This document shows positions 1-12,163 of a DNA stretch of 64,000 nt, piece after piece. How positions within the stretch are numbered: the stretch's first letter is position 1; every line of letters starts with the position of its first letter. The notes beneath the pieces were generated by a model that worked only from the letters and a program-made list of their open reading frames with translations, made no database searches and was not told the DNA's origin. This DNA is from Biomphalaria glabrata. Its lineage: Eukaryota; Mollusca; Gastropoda; Planorbidae. The translations under genes were made by a program, and so were the position numbers. The DNA is taken from NCBI RefSeq assembly GCF_947242115.1, contig NC_074723.1, positions 29,537,043 through 29,601,042 on the forward strand, in the 5' to 3' direction.

Positions 1-1257
1 TGTGGCTTCAATAGCATTGATGATATTTAGTTTACTTTTATCTCATTTACTAGTATTACTATGTCATTGACTAAGGTTTTTTATTGTCAAATAGGCATAA
101 GTACATGTACTAGTTCCTGCAATTTGATGAAAAATAATAATTAAATTGTGTGTAGTCTATATACAAATGTTTATAAGAGATCACAGCTTAGCTTAACTTA
201 CTTAATTTCAAAACTATGATTTTGTGTTCTGACTCTACTCTAAATAAATTATATTTTATTTTAAGAATGCAAAGTTGGAAATTCTGTTCTGATGAAAAAA
301 AAATTAAAATAAAGTAGATGTTTATGGTTTCTTTGTATTTATTTTTAAATTATTTATTCATTAAAAATTAAATGTTCATTAACATTTACTTGAAGTAAAG
401 ATCAAAAACACAAATTCAATACATGATTAGCTCTCAATTCACGCAGATCACAGCACATCACTAAAATGCATTTACTGTCACTTCTACAGACTATTCATTT
501 CAAAATGTTGCTTTAAATTGTTATATGACACAATCAAAGTACTGGTACCTGATGTAGGCCTAAAGCAGCTAAAATAATGACAAATTTTCATTCACTAACT
601 TGTACTGTCATTTATAATCAAACGTGTTAAAAATAATGACCTGTATATATAATTGATTAAGCAGGAGCATCAACAAATCTTGAACAATAATTGTCTACAG
701 AAAAACTATATTCTTATCCAAACAATATACATTTACAATATATTTAAACAAGTTAATTTATACAAATCTATATGGCCTAAAGATTATAGCGTATTTTGAG
801 CATTGTGTGAATACCAAGTTACATGATTACATGAAAATAGTGTGAAAATGTGAACTCTATGCTTAAAAAAAAACATTTTGAAATTAATTAAAAACATAAA
901 TTATGGTTCTATAGTCAATGAAATGATAGCCTCAATTATTTAACAATTTCATGATTATCCATTCATTTCAATATACTTATAACTGAAAAATAATTCACAA
1001 TGTTTAGATACAACCATTTGAAATAATGATTATAATTTTTTTCTTAATTTGCTTAATTCAAATCTAATATAAACAAGATTTCCTCTGTCAAGAAACTTAT
1101 GAGGGAACAACATGCATATTCTTCTCAGTAAGTTTTGCAAAGGGAATTAAGAATATTTAATTGATGTTGTTTTTTCGCAACAGGTTTTAGTTTTAAGGAG
1201 AATGCATCATATTTTATATGATTACTTTTGTTAGATTCTTATTTTAATTATAAAAAT
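1..1257. other. AT-rich stretch, no gene seen
   Basis: Very AT-rich sequence. I see no convincing exon, transposon end or RNA gene in it. It may be intron or flank of the minus-strand gene whose possible first exon lies at 2789-2896, but no splice-consistent exon was found. Confidence 0.5.
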
Positions 1258-1775
1258 GTAAAATTCCCCTTACATATCTTGCAATCTATGGGGCAGATGA
1301 TATAAAGTTTATCAGTTTCTGTGCCCCATGGTTAGCGAGGGTGTCATGTACCCACCACAACAACCAACCACCTTTTGAATAAAAATCCCATTTCAGACCT
1401 CACCATCTATAGGGCAGATGATGTTAAAGTCATTTGATTCTTTGGCCAGTGCATCATGTGGCCAGCACAACAACCAACCATCTTTACTTTCAAAAACAAA
1501 AGTCAGGTACCCATTAGAGTTAGGTGGACTCAGGAGCACCCAAAAATCTCAAAATTTTAAATCTGAGTCTTCACAGAGATTCAAACCCATGACTTAACCA
1601 TTCAGCCATGGATCCCCAAACCGTCTTTACTTATTCCTTACTATTGCCATGTATCCATTAGAGCTTGGTGGACTTAAGATTCTGAAATTGAAAATCCCAG
1701 TCTTAATCGAACCCAGGAACCCTCAGTTCAGAAGCCAAGTGATTTACCACTCATCCACTGCACTCCCTCTTGTTT
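1258..1775 (-). repeat. three tandem reverse copies of a tRNA-derived SINE
   Basis: Three pieces of one SINE family lie head to tail in reverse: about 1258-1384 (3' part only), 1388-1615 and 1621-1775. Hallmarks on this strand are 'ggggcagatgat', the 'catgtggccagcacaac' block, 'cccattaga', and a reversed tRNA-like head with a degenerate B box ('ttcaaaccc', 'atcgaaccc'). Full copies elsewhere in the window, for example 22193-22470, define the family. Confidence 0.7.
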
Positions 1776-2788
1776 TAATGGGGCTCAGATTAATAGTTTT
1801 CAAGTACAATATCAAACAGATTTAAAGAAATATAAATCCAAACCTGTTGGCTGAATGACAGGATATACATAAATATGTATAGAGCTTACAGTATAATATA
1901 TATATATCTTAAATTAAAATTGGTCCAAGACTTTTGCAACATGATGGGATTTTCCTTTCTGGTGGTGCTATGCAGGAGTCCAAGAATCTCATCTTTTCTC
2001 ATAACAGAAAGTTATCTAGTTATAAAAATAAATAAAAGGATTTTTAAAAAATAAAAAAATATGTGTGACATATGTGTTGAACATGCTAAATGTATATATA
2101 TTATTAAGTATAATTATATAATTTTGCCATTCTAAAAATAGTCTGTACCTAAAAGGAGCTACTGCGTTAATGTGTAGACATGGCCCTGACCTTAATAGTT
2201 ATGAATTATTACTAAAGGTGAAGGCAGATATTCAGTTAATTTGATGGACATTGTGCTCATCTAAAAGCAACTATAACATATATTATGATTTACATTTTCA
2301 TGGAAAACTAGTTTTTCAAAAATACAAGTACTTCAGCTTATGAGAAAAGTGCATAGGGAAAAATTGCAGTACCTTACCTTTAAGAGGTGCAACCAATCAT
2401 TGACTTGTCAGGAATGCATGCCTTTTTCTTGCATTTCCAAACATAACTGTAATTATACAATTAGGCATAATGGCTAATTTCTTTTGAAAACATTAAAATT
2501 AAAAAATAATATTATTAAATTGAATACATTGTTGTATCAAACATACAAATTATCAGACATACTTTTGCCTAATTTCATCTAACAGTTTTTTGTAAAGGAA
2601 TGGCCTGCACAACAGCCAAGGTATATTAGGCATTCATGAAAGATGAATTTGCTTAAGAGTGTTATAAAAAAAAAAAAACTAGAGTAAAATGTTAAATTCC
2701 ATCCCAGATGTTGTTTGACCATGAAAATCACACAATTCATAAAACATCTATTAGATAACTAAAATAAAAATTGTATAGTAGTACTTAC
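1776..2788. other. AT-rich spacer
   Basis: No supported gene. On the minus strand about 1905-2010 holds a short open stretch including 'MRKDEILGLLHSTTRK', and about 2382-2430 ends in a good donor (G|gtaagg read in reverse). Neither joins in frame with the exon at 2789-2896 in a way I can defend. It is probably intron. Confidence 0.35.
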
Positions 2789-2896
2789 ATTAAATATTGA
2801 ATGGATGCCAATATTATTAATGTCTGCCCAGAGAGTAGAAATAGTATAAGTATGATCCTTAAGCCATTCTGGTACATCATCAGAACTGGTTGCCAT
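2789..2896 (-). CDS. possible first coding exon of an unrecognised gene
   Basis: On the minus strand an ATG in strong context (agaaccATGG) opens 36 codons that run exactly into a consensus donor (AAT|gtaagt) in phase 0. A plausible acceptor (tgtttcag) lies a few tens of bases upstream of the ATG, which would place the 5' UTR in its own exon. The peptide starts MATSSDDVPEWLKDHTYTIS and has no signal peptide or membrane segment, so the product would be cytosolic. I do not recognise the family. The next exon should lie at lower coordinates, but I could not find a convincing one within the window. A chance ORF with good splice signals is possible. Confidence 0.4.
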
Positions 2897-4062
2897 GGTT
2901 CTACTTGTTAATAACTGAAACATTACAAACATTTTTTTTTATTTATAATTTATCCCAGACTAGAATAGAAATGTTGCCAGGAAAAATACCAATGGTTAGA
3001 ATACACCTGATGCTACTTTTGTAGCCTTATTACTGGTTAAAATGCACCAAAACTTCATGCATTAAATCTGATAAGAAACATATATATATATATATGTATC
3101 ACACAAGTCCAAGTTGATCAGAGTGTCATAGCAAATAATTAACTAGATATGAATTTCAGGGGATTGATCCAACTTGACACCACATCATTTATTATTTCAT
3201 GAACTCATATGTCTAATGAATTGTGTCTGGACATGGCATGGAATGGAAACTATTATTAAATGCATATGGGGTGTAGACAAGGCATGGATTATAAATTGTC
3301 TTGTATAGATTAGATTGGGTAAAACTTCCTGTCGAAGGTAACTTTTACTGAGTGATAGATCTGGATCAATTATAAATTTATGGGATCTAGGAATGCATAA
3401 ATTTTATCTTTTATTTATATATTTTATGTACATATATAACTAGTCTAGATTCTATAATTATATCTTAATAATAATTTTTTAGATGTCATATAAATATCTA
3501 AAATATTAAGTATAGATCAGTAGATTTAGAATTTTAGCTAGTAAATATTTTTATATTCCAAATCTAAACTGGATCTAGATTTAATTATTCTAGAAGCTTA
3601 GATCTAGAAGACTAGTTGTCAAGATTTGACTACACTATGGCTAATGCACTAGGAGCTTAGTAGGCCTACTAGATAGATCAAGAGACAGAGTACTAATAGA
3701 CTCTTGTCTCGTTGGGCCTCTCAAATCAGCTACAGACTTTAGAGACAATTTAGGAAGGTGAATTTCGATCCAATTCCAAGATCTACAATCTACATATGTT
3801 AGAGTCTAGCTAGAGATGTTAGATCTAGTCTAGAAGGCTGATCAATTAAAAATAAAATCAATCATTTCTAAAGTTTATTGTCCTTGGATCTTGCGCGTAT
3901 AAACGTTTAAGATTTGATCAACAAACTAGGTAATACGCCTTTTAGATTATATCTAGATATGTTAATATATTGATATTAAAATAATAATTGCAAAACATTT
4001 AATATAATAATTTAACTTTTTAAAAACAAAATACACTGATAGCATGTTTTTACGAAAACTCA
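2897..4062. other. AT-rich stretch with tctaga/agatct-rich background
   Basis: No gene seen. From about 3300 to 4000 the sequence is crowded with variants of tctaga and agatct, a background texture that recurs at 6840-7060, 24.1-24.7 kb and 49.2-49.9 kb. Confidence 0.5.
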
Positions 4063-4070
4063 CTGGGATG

Positions 4071-5417
4071 CACTGGCGGATCCAGGGGGGGGGCGCGGTA
4101 GGGGCGATCGCCCACACCACTCGCCGACCCCCCCCCAGGGGGGGGCGGACGAATTTTAGTATAGAATTCACACAATTTGTATACGAATTTATTACTTATT
4201 TTAATAATATATACTAATTATTTATATTTAAACCTATTTTTAGATTATTTCACCCCCCCCTCTAGTATGTTGGTCGACATGGTGGGGTCGGAAGGGGGCG
4301 ATGGCATCAATTTCCCCCCCCCCCATAAATTTTCGAGTGGGGCTGAGGTCCAATTTATATGTAGAAATCACAGCTTGCTAACAGAATCAATTGAATATCT
4401 ATATGATTAAAAATTGTTATTGGTATTTTAACCGATCTTTATATTATGTCGTTCTCCTCTTGGCCTTCCCACCTAAAACCTTAGAGTGGGGGGCGGTCCT
4501 ACTTTTCTGAGAAATCATAGTTTGTGAACAAAATTAGTTGAATTAATATATAAATTTTATATTATGTCGCTCTCCTTCTGGTATTTTTACCGATTCGGTG
4601 GGGTGGGGGGTGGGGCAATTGCATGTACTGCCCTCCTCACTCGAGCCCTCTGAGTGGGGGGGGGGGGCGGTCCTATTTTTATGGAGAAATCATTGTTTGA
4701 GAACAAAATTAGTTGAATATGTATATAATATAAACTACGTGAACCCATTGTATATTATGTCGCACCACACTCTAATCTCAAAATGAAAAAAGGTTGTACC
4801 AGGTGGGAGGGGCGATACTTGCAATCACCTTCCCCCATGGGACAAACCAATACTTTTTCTTTTTGTATTATAGTTAAGAAATTACAAAATTAAAAAAAAT
4901 CTGTCACTAATATAATTTATACATGCTATAAAATTAAATTCTTATATCGAGTCGCCCCAACCCTATTCTTTAATGCCAAATGCAATCATAAGCAGAAATT
5001 ATAAAAAGGAGTGAGGATTAATCATTTTCACTCCATCGCACCTTCCCCTTTCCAAACAGAGTAATTTCACATGAATTTATCTTAATTATTTTAAGAAAGA
5101 CTTTGCTTTGGAAAAGTTTTAATTCAAACGAAATTTTTCAGTATAAGAGTCACGATTGAGATGAGTTCTAAACCAAAATATTTTTTTTTCCTAGTCGCCT
5201 TTTTCCAACCTTTGCTCAATCTGATATTTTTCTAGTTAAATAAGTTCTGGACTATACTCACAATTTATGCTTGTATTTTATTGAATATTATTTATCGAAT
5301 AGTTTTATATACGCTGTACACACGTTTATGCATAGGGTTAGGGTTTACTCGGCGTTAGGGTTAGGGTTTGAAAAAAATCGCCCCCCCCCCCACTCCAAAG
5401 TTCTGGATCCGCTAGTG
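4071..5417. mobile_element. non-autonomous hAT-type DNA element, 1.35 kb, with 8-bp target duplication
   Basis: Terminal inverted repeats cactggcggatccag at the left and ctggatccgctagtg at the right are flanked by a perfect 8-bp duplication, ctgggatg (4063-4070 and 5418-5425). An 8-bp duplication is typical of hAT transposons. The inside has no transposase. It is built from diverged repeats of about 120-180 bp, each with a G- or C-run, 'gcggtcctacttttatggagaaatcatag'-like text and 'attatgtcgc'. Two short TTAGGG-like clusters lie at 5334-5370. A related copy lies at 35215-35950. Confidence 0.8.
5334..5370 (+). repeat. short telomere-like (TTAGGG) clusters
   Basis: Two short runs of ttaggg-type units (agggttagggttt and cgttagggttagggttt) sit near the right end of the 4071-5417 element. 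With only two or three units each, they are not a telomere or a clear interstitial telomeric array. Confidence 0.5.
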
Positions 5418-5617
5418 CTGGGATGTCATGTAATATTTCCTTGAGATTTAATGAATTGCCACTAGAAAAAAAGTAAGTTCTACTTTGATGGCATTTTCAG
5501 ATGATAATAAATGACAATTATTAAACATCTGTTACTGACGTTCAAATAGAGTTGCATGAAAAAATAGATTTACAAAACTATGTCTTCAGTAGAAAGAATG
5601 TAAACATAGGAGGCACA

Positions 5618-5808
5618 CAGTGGCGTAACTAGAGTGGGGGGGGGGGGGAAGGGGGAAATTGAAAATCCCCCGGGCCCCCATTTAAGGGGGGGGGCCAAAT
5701 TGGTGCTTTTTAAATTAATTTAATTAAATATTACGCAAAATGCTAGGGCCCCCAAAGATGTCAAGCCCCCTGGACCCCAAACAATGGAAATTCCTAGCTA
5801 CGACCCTG
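5618..5808. mobile_element. small hAT-type MITE with 8-bp target duplication
   Basis: A 191-bp element opens with cagtggcgtaactag and closes with ctagctacgaccctg, an imperfect inverted pair. It is flanked by a perfect 8-bp duplication, gaggcaca (5610-5617 and 5809-5816). The inside is G/C-run-rich with no coding capacity. Confidence 0.8.
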
Positions 5809-5825
5809 GAGGCACAACACAGATG

Positions 5826-7125
5826 TCGCTGCATTTAAATGTTTCAGTAAAATTCCAAAACTGTGGTCGAAATTGGAATTATGTTTTAGCTTTTCAGCAT
5901 ACATGGGTAACCTAGATTTAGTGCGTAACAAAGTTAATGAATAAGCAAAGAAAGAGACTGGATGTAGCCACTAGAGGAGACCTTCGCCTTGCTTTGGCTA
6001 ACTTAAAGCTTGAAATGTCTAATATTGTCAGACTGCAGGAGGCACAAGGTTACCAATAGCTTAATTTCATTTTGTAGTGAAATCAGCAATAATATTATTT
6101 ATATTAAAAAGTAAAACTAAATTTACAATTAAACCTAAAAACAGTAGGCCCTAATATTCCAAAATTTTAACGGAGACTATTCTTAGGATTTGAAAGAAAG
6201 TCTTTACAATTAATTTTTGTGTGTAATCACTGCAAATTATTTGACATAATTTTTGCATAATGATAATATTGCCTGTTTTTGTCTTTAATTCCGAAGATTA
6301 CGGCTGAGTCCAGTGTTTCACATAACTAAGCAAACCCAACTGCGACCTACATATTTTCCCGAATTTTATGCAGACAAAGCCGTTGTATGCGGACTTTTCT
6401 TTGAGTATCAAATGTTTGTCCAGCAGTTTTTGTAAGAGCTCTCGAAATGTTTCTCTCAGAGGCTATCTGCTGCCAGAGAATGCTGCCAGGTACTTTCCTC
6501 TATGCCAGTGAGAGCGAAATGGGGCCTGAATAAATCTTCATAGCTCTCACGGGGGAGGGGGGCACCTCTGTCCTCCTCAAAGCTCGTCAGTCATAGGCCA
6601 AGGAGTTCACAACAATCGCCTTTGGCATGCGGTCGTCTCCCAAGTGGGATAAGTGTTACTGACAGCATAAAAATTATTAGATAAATGATATTTTGTTCAA
6701 ATTTGCCTTCTCACGCTTCTTTGTAACTGTTTTTCTTAGAGGGGGGCGCTGGCGAATTTTTGTAAAGAAAAAATTCGAAAAGGGGGCGGTAGGCCAAAAA
6801 AGGTTGAAGACCACTGCTCTATACTCTATAATATAGACATCTAGATGATCGATAGATGTAGACTAGAAGATCTATAATCTATAAATGGCAAGATCCGGTC
6901 TAGATCTATAGAAAATAGAGTGGATCTATTGATATTGAGTTATTTTTTTTTAATCTTTAAATAGATCTAGACCTTAGTCTAGGTGTTGTAGATCTAGATT
7001 ATTATTCTAGAATCTAGATATGAGATCTATAGGCCTACTAGATCTATAAGAGATGTCGTTTTTTTTAAAATTCGCATTCGAAATTTTAAATACCCAGATT
7101 TATGTATTATATATACCCATATAAG
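5826..7125. other. spacer with a decayed hAT-like piece
   Basis: No host gene seen. About 6311-6824 is bounded by cagtgtttcacata and a reversed 'cagtggtcttcaacctttttt'-like end, a common hAT terminus style, so a decayed element is likely. The last 300 bases are tctaga-rich background. Confidence 0.4.
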
Positions 7126-7490
7126 ACTAAGACTGCTTTATTGATCCTTACGGAAATTTGTTGTGATTACAAGGACTCTTTTCTCATATAAAGACAACAC
7201 AACAGAAAAATACACATAAATACAACAGACAACATAAAGAGTTCATTCAGTGACTACACACAGGTATCTTGGTGCATTCCTTGTTCCCTGATCAATGAGT
7301 GGCGGTGATAAAGTCTGACCGAGTGAGGTACGAACGAGTTTTTTTGTACCGCTCCGTTCTTGTTTTGATTGACAGCAGTCGCCCACTTCGCGACGTCCTG
7401 GCTTAGTTCTGATGGAGCGGGTGGCCGTTGTCTTCCAAGATTTTTTCGATTTCGATATTATTGTGTTGATGTCTGAAGTCACTGGAGTTA
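7126..7490 (-). mobile_element. 3' end of a CR1/L2-like LINE
   Basis: This is a 5'-truncated 3' tail of the LINE family seen more fully at 10692-12010. It shares the terminal 'actgctttattgatccttacgg' block (start shown) and the C-terminal peptide 'LVRTSLGQTLSPPLIDQGT'. It begins with a short gactaa-type tail remnant and lies just upstream of the decayed FReD copy C. Confidence 0.75.
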
Positions 7491-7575
7491 TGATCGCTTA
7501 GATTTCGACGGAGGATTGTTTTCTTGTACCATTTTTTTCTTTAAATAGATATCTGTACATTTTAATAGGAGAACT

Positions 7576-7663
7576 GTGAAATTATTTCTATTACTCGGAG
7601 TATTGACTGTTCGTAGTGGATTGTGCCTCTGCAATCAGATGGATATCGGGGACCTGACAATCG
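7576..7663 (+). pseudogene. possible decayed signal-peptide exon upstream of FReD copy C
   Basis: An open stretch with a hydrophobic core (VKLFLLLGVLTVRSGLC) ends in phase 1 at a donor (ATCG|gtgagt). Phase 1 is the phase used by every exon junction of the FReD genes here. A GTG stands where a start ATG would be expected and no in-frame ATG precedes it, so I treat it as a dead signal exon. It does not match the signal exons of copies A and B closely, so the assignment to copy C rests on position and phase only. Confidence 0.35.
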
Positions 7664-7802
7664 GTGAGTTTACTTTCTTTAGTCTACCTCAAAGTCTAAC
7701 AAAACTTTTTTTTCAAATTAAATAAATTGCATGACATAACTTTTTGTTTAGATTACTCTTATGCTATGAAATCTTCTTAAATATATATGAATACCTTTAC
7801 AG

Positions 7803-8397
7803 AATGCGTAAAGAAAAATAGTGGACAAGACTCATGTAGTAGCGTCACCAGTGTTGACCCCCGTCCTGTAGTAGTATTAGCTTGCGGGTTAAAGGTCATG
7901 TGTGACACCAAGACAGATGGAGGAGGATGGACCATCATCCAGAGAAGGATCAACGGAAAGGTGACTTTGGTGACTTTAATTGAGGTGAATTTTACCTGGT
8001 CAACGAGAGCATTTATAGGTTAACAACGAGCCGACAGTACGAACTGAGAATCGATCTGGAATAAGAAAAACTTTAAAATATTATGCACGATACTCAATCT
8101 TTAAACTGGCTGGCGAAAAAGACAACTATAGATTAAACATACAAGGCTATTCGGGCAACATGACCGATCACATGCTCTACCATCAAAACTGTTCTCCGCC
8201 TATGACCGAGACAATGATGAGTCCACATCTAATTGTGCAGTGGAGTTCTCTGGAGGATGGTGGTTCTCAAATTGTCATGAAGCCAATCCAAACGGGTTGT
8301 AGGGGAGCGCGGAACACAGGAAAGGCATCAATTGGGCCACTTTGACAGAGATTATTCAAGTGCTATTTTTACTGAAATGAAAATTAGAGAAAAATAA
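7803..8397 (+). pseudogene. decayed fibrinogen-related domain exon (copy C)
   Basis: The exon begins after a cag acceptor at 7800-7802, in phase 1, with ECVKKNSGQDSCSSVTSVDP, and closely resembles copy B. The 'GLKVMCDTKTDGGGWTIIQR' core is intact. After the codons for RINGK about 45 bp present in copy B (the FQRSFNEYRDGFG part) are missing. Further shifts follow, so later blocks ([22 protein letters not shown]-like, EMKIREK) fall in different frames. The exon ends at a TAA matching copy B's stop. Its 3' flank is probably the sequence at 12164-12380, now displaced by inserted elements. It was once a secreted lectin exon and is now not translatable as one. Confidence 0.85.
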
Positions 8398-8490
8398 TCA
8401 GCTTAGCAAAAGAAAAAATAAGAAAATAAAATGACTTGACTGTTAGGCCACAGTACTATAACAGAGTTCGTTTATTTATATATATATATT

Positions 8491-10173
8491 AAGGGTGCAA
8501 CGGATAGTCGATCCGGCTCCGTCTTCTGCCGAATATTCGGCCTTTTTTCTCTATTCGGCCATATTTGGCCCCGGTCGAATATCACTGCCGGATAGTTGGC
8601 CAAATAGTAAAAAGTACACTCATTTAATATGCACAAAGTGGACCTCGTTCCATCAAAAATTAAAACAAAATAATGGGCTTAAAATAGGGCCTATATGAAT
8701 ATGCACCAAACATCGTTTTTTATAAAGACAAGGCGTGTTAATATAAATGAAACTTTACATTATAAATGCGCTTTACAAACAGAGCAGCAAAGGCTGGCAT
8801 TTTCATTTTGTTTTGACCTTTGAGCGGGTTAGTTAACATGTTAAGAAATTATATTCATTGACTACGTCACGCTGTCCAGCTGTGCGGGTATATCTCCAAA
8901 GATAGAGATGAACAACTCCACCCCCCCCCTTTTTATTTGTTTAGTCCATCATATTGAGTTTATTGATAGACAGGTGACCACAAGTTAAATACGATGGACG
9001 TAGGTTTAATGTCATCATATTGACACTCTCTAGAGGTCACACCTTTCGAGGGAACTGAGTTTGTTTACTTGGTAGTAAATCTTAATTAGAGGGCTGGACT
9101 TAAGTCACACCTCTATACGGGTAACCGTGCAAAGAGTTTGCTTATTTGTAGAAAAATGTCAATCACACGGCTGGACTACAAGCCACACCTCTTCCCGTGT
9201 GCCGAGTTACTTGGATATAAATCTCAATTAGTAAGCTGGACTAAAGACACACACCTAAACGAATGTCCTCTTGTTACGCAGAACGAACACTAACCATAGC
9301 CCAGTAAGCCAGAAAGTAATTATTTTGTAGAAAAAAAATACAAAGCTCAGATTTGTTTACGTTAGCGTAAAATACATGACCAGGTCAATCTTTAAAGGGA
9401 GAGCTAAACATTTCCTTTATTTATCTAGTCCTTGTCACTCCATTTACTGATAGACATTGACCAGTTTTAAGCTAGAATGGGAAAACATAACGTGCTAAGG
9501 AAGCATACTACACTGTAAATAAATGGGTCATCTTTTTTTTGCCTGTTGCATTTGCCCAAGGAAAAACAAAATGCGTGATGGTCAACACCATCAACTGTAC
9601 ACACTACACTAGGACTACATGTGTAGGCTGACTACGTCTATCTGACTAGGTCGTTACAATCAGTTCACGGACCAAAGGTTTGGAACTCACTCCCCATTGA
9701 TCTCAGACAGACAACATGCTACACCACTTTTAAGAAGAACATTAAGACCTATCTGTTTAAAACTTTTTTAGATTAATTGTCATTTTAGCTCTCGTGTTTT
9801 TGTTTGTAATGTTGTTACAGCGCCTTGAGAATACATTTTGTTTGTTAACAGCGCTTTATAAATACAATTATTATTATTAAAATTATTATTATTATTTATT
9901 TAATTTTTTTTGGGGAGGGGAGGGTGTTGAGTTTTTTCTTCATGTTTCGCTAATGCACTTAGATCTGTATAACAGTATATCTAATCATAGATCTTAATAA
10001 TAGGCATACAGACTGCAACAATTAAATCTATGCTTCGGCACCATCTAAAGTTCAAGCTATAAATAGGTATTATTGATGCTCCCGCTGTTAATAAAATATC
10101 GTTTACCTCCGTCTTCGACTAAGGCCGAATATCCTCCGGCCGAATATCAGAATGTACTATCCGGTGCACCCTT
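8491..10173. mobile_element. hAT-like DNA element, 1.7 kb, non-autonomous
   Basis: Inverted ends aagggtgcaacggatag and ctatccggtgcaccctt bound the element, inserted in TA-rich sequence so that the target duplication is ambiguous. Subterminal 'cgaatattcggcc' and 'ggccgaatatc' repeats lie at both ends. The middle (9040-9260) holds diverged repeats of a 'ggctggacttaagtcacacctc' type. No transposase is seen. A fragment of the right side recurs at 28075-28275. It sits directly 3' of FReD copy C. Confidence 0.75.
9650..9895 (+). mobile_element. LINE 3' end inside the hAT-like element
   Basis: A reading 'KVWNSLPIDLRQTTCYTTFK' followed by a 'YLFKTFLD' end and a short (tta)n-type tail is the usual C-terminus and 3' end of a CR1/jockey-type LINE. 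It is nested within the 8491-10173 element. Confidence 0.55.
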
Positions 10174-10684
10174 ATATATATATATATATATATAATTTTT
10201 TAAATATATTTTTATCGTGAACAGTCTAAAAATTTAATGTTTACATTATATTTCGTAGTAGATGAAAGAAATTAGCTTGGCTATAATGCTAAAACGTTAT
10301 TGTAGAGGCACACTGGTAGGGACCTTTGTAATATTAACCATCGTTGATTTGACGTCGTTAAATTAAATGAATGTTTAATTTTATAATCTTGAATTTGTGT
10401 TATATATAAAGAGCACGCATTGCCCTTTAATTCTATTCCAAATAAAGCATTTTCTTATGTGGTGGGTTCGACACAGAACTATAACAACCAAAATGACTAA
10501 GCAAGTCAGGAGGCTTATTTCAAGTTTAATGTACACAAAAAACCTGCAGCCTTGGTCAAAACAATGAACTTAGGACAAACACAGCAGGATCAGACAAGGT
10601 GGTATTGGAGTAGGTGCGTAGCAGCAAGTTTCAATGGAGGATGCCAGCAGGAAAAGGAATTCAAATCTCAGCTACCGGGGCAGA
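10174..10684. other. spacer, probably part of an older repeat
   Basis: No gene seen. From about 10458 the sequence may belong to an older element split by the LINE that follows. It carries the left copy of the LINE's ggtcaag duplication at 10685-10691. Confidence 0.4.
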
Positions 10685-10691
10685 GGTCAAG

Positions 10692-12010
10692 ACTAAGACT
10701 AAGACTAAGACTAAGACTGCTTTATTGATCCTTACGGAAATTTGTTGTGATTACAAGGACTCGTTTCTCATATAAAGACAACACAACAGAAAAAATACAC
10801 ATAAATACAACAGACAACATAAAGAGTTCATTCAGCGACTACACACAGGTATCTTGGTGCATTTCATGTTCCCTGATCAATGAGTGGCGGTGATAGAGTC
10901 TGACCGAGTGAGGTACGAACGAGTTTTTGTACCGCTCCGTTCTTGTTTTGATTGACAGCAGTCGCCCACTTCGCGACGACCTGGCGTAGTTCTGATGGAG
11001 CGGGTGGCCGTTGTCTTCCAAGATTTTTTCGATTTTTCTTAGGCATGTTTGTTCAAAAAGTTCCTTTAAATGTGGTAATGTTGTGAGTGTAATTTTTGAT
11101 GCTTTTTTAATGATGTTTTCTAGACGTTGCAACAGTTTAGATGAGGCGTTGCCTTGCCAACAACTTATTCCGTATGTTAGAAGATTTTGTACAGTCGCGC
11201 CGTAAAATGTCTCAAGGATCTTCTTATTTAATTTAAAACTGTTGAGTTTGTATAGAAAAAAAAGTCGCTGGGCTGTTTTCTTTGTCAGAGTTCCAAGGTG
11301 GTCTTCCCATGAAAGCTTGTTGTTGATGATAATGCCTAGATATTTATATGCCTTTACTTGTTCTATAGATGTAGTGTTTATTTGCAGTTCACGTATAGTT
11401 TGTTTTTTCTTTCTAAAATCTATTATAAGTTCTTTAGTTTTTGTTACATTCAGTTCTAGAAAGTTGTCGGTGCACCAGTTTGTAAACTCTTCTATCGAGC
11501 TTCGATACTGAGTTTCGTCTCCTGAAATAAGACCGACTATGGCAGTATCATCAGCGAATTTAATGAGTTTAACTGAGTCATAGATGCTTCTTATGTCATT
11601 AGTGTAAAGAGTGTATAGCACAGGAGAAAGTACACAACCTTGTGGAGCACCCGTACATAGTACTCGAGTTGACGATTTGGTGTTGTTGACTTTAACATAC
11701 TGGGGCCGTTGGGTTAAAAAGTTTAGAACCCATGCTTGCAAGTAAGGGCTTACATTTAAGTTACTCAGTTTGTTTATCATTAGATGTGGCTGTATGGTAT
11801 TGAAAGCCGAGGAGAAATCTACGAAGAGGACTCGTGCATATGTTTTGGGTATATCGAGATGCTTATAAAGCTGGTCCAAAAGCAATAGAATGGCATCCTC
11901 AGTTCCTCTAGCTGCTTTGTATGCAAATTGGTGAGGGTCTAGGCTTTTATTGACTTTTGCTACAAGTTGTTTAAGGATATATTTTTCAAAACATTTCATA
12001 ACCGGTGCTT
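10692..12010 (-). mobile_element. 5'-truncated CR1/L2-like LINE with reverse transcriptase
   Basis: A minus-strand ORF (11999-10839, 386 codons) encodes the reverse transcriptase core: DPHQFAYKAARGTEDAI, LFVDFSSAFNTI, GAPQGCVLSPVLYTLYTNDI and the catalytic FADDTAI (YxDD-type box as FADD), then the thumb and C-terminal region. The start is inside the RT domain and there is no endonuclease, so the copy is 5'-truncated. The 3' end carries the microsatellite tail (gactaa)n at 10692-10720, usual for CR1/L2-type elements. A 7-bp duplication, ggtcaag, flanks it (10685-10691 and 12011-12017). The ORF is uninterrupted over 386 codons, so the insertion is young. Related tails lie at 7126-7490, 36218-36605 and 59194-59738. 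Confidence 0.88.
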
Positions 12011-12163
12011 GGTCAAGTTCAGCCGACCCGTATATCAGGTCCTCCCCACTACACTTATAACAAACAACGAAGCTTAATCATAACAAGGTAGTGAAATAAT
12101 AATGGGCAAAATGAAGAATTCCGTCGAAACTTTGGAGAATATTTACGAGAGAAAGAATTAAAG

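Noticed and set aside
5334-5370. Telomere or interstitial telomeric array
   Set aside because: Only a few TTAGGG units, inside a DNA transposon.
10458-12062. A solo LTR split by the LINE at 10692-12010
   Set aside because: The ends look LTR-like (tgtggtggg...cttataaca) but no target duplication, primer site or second copy supports it.
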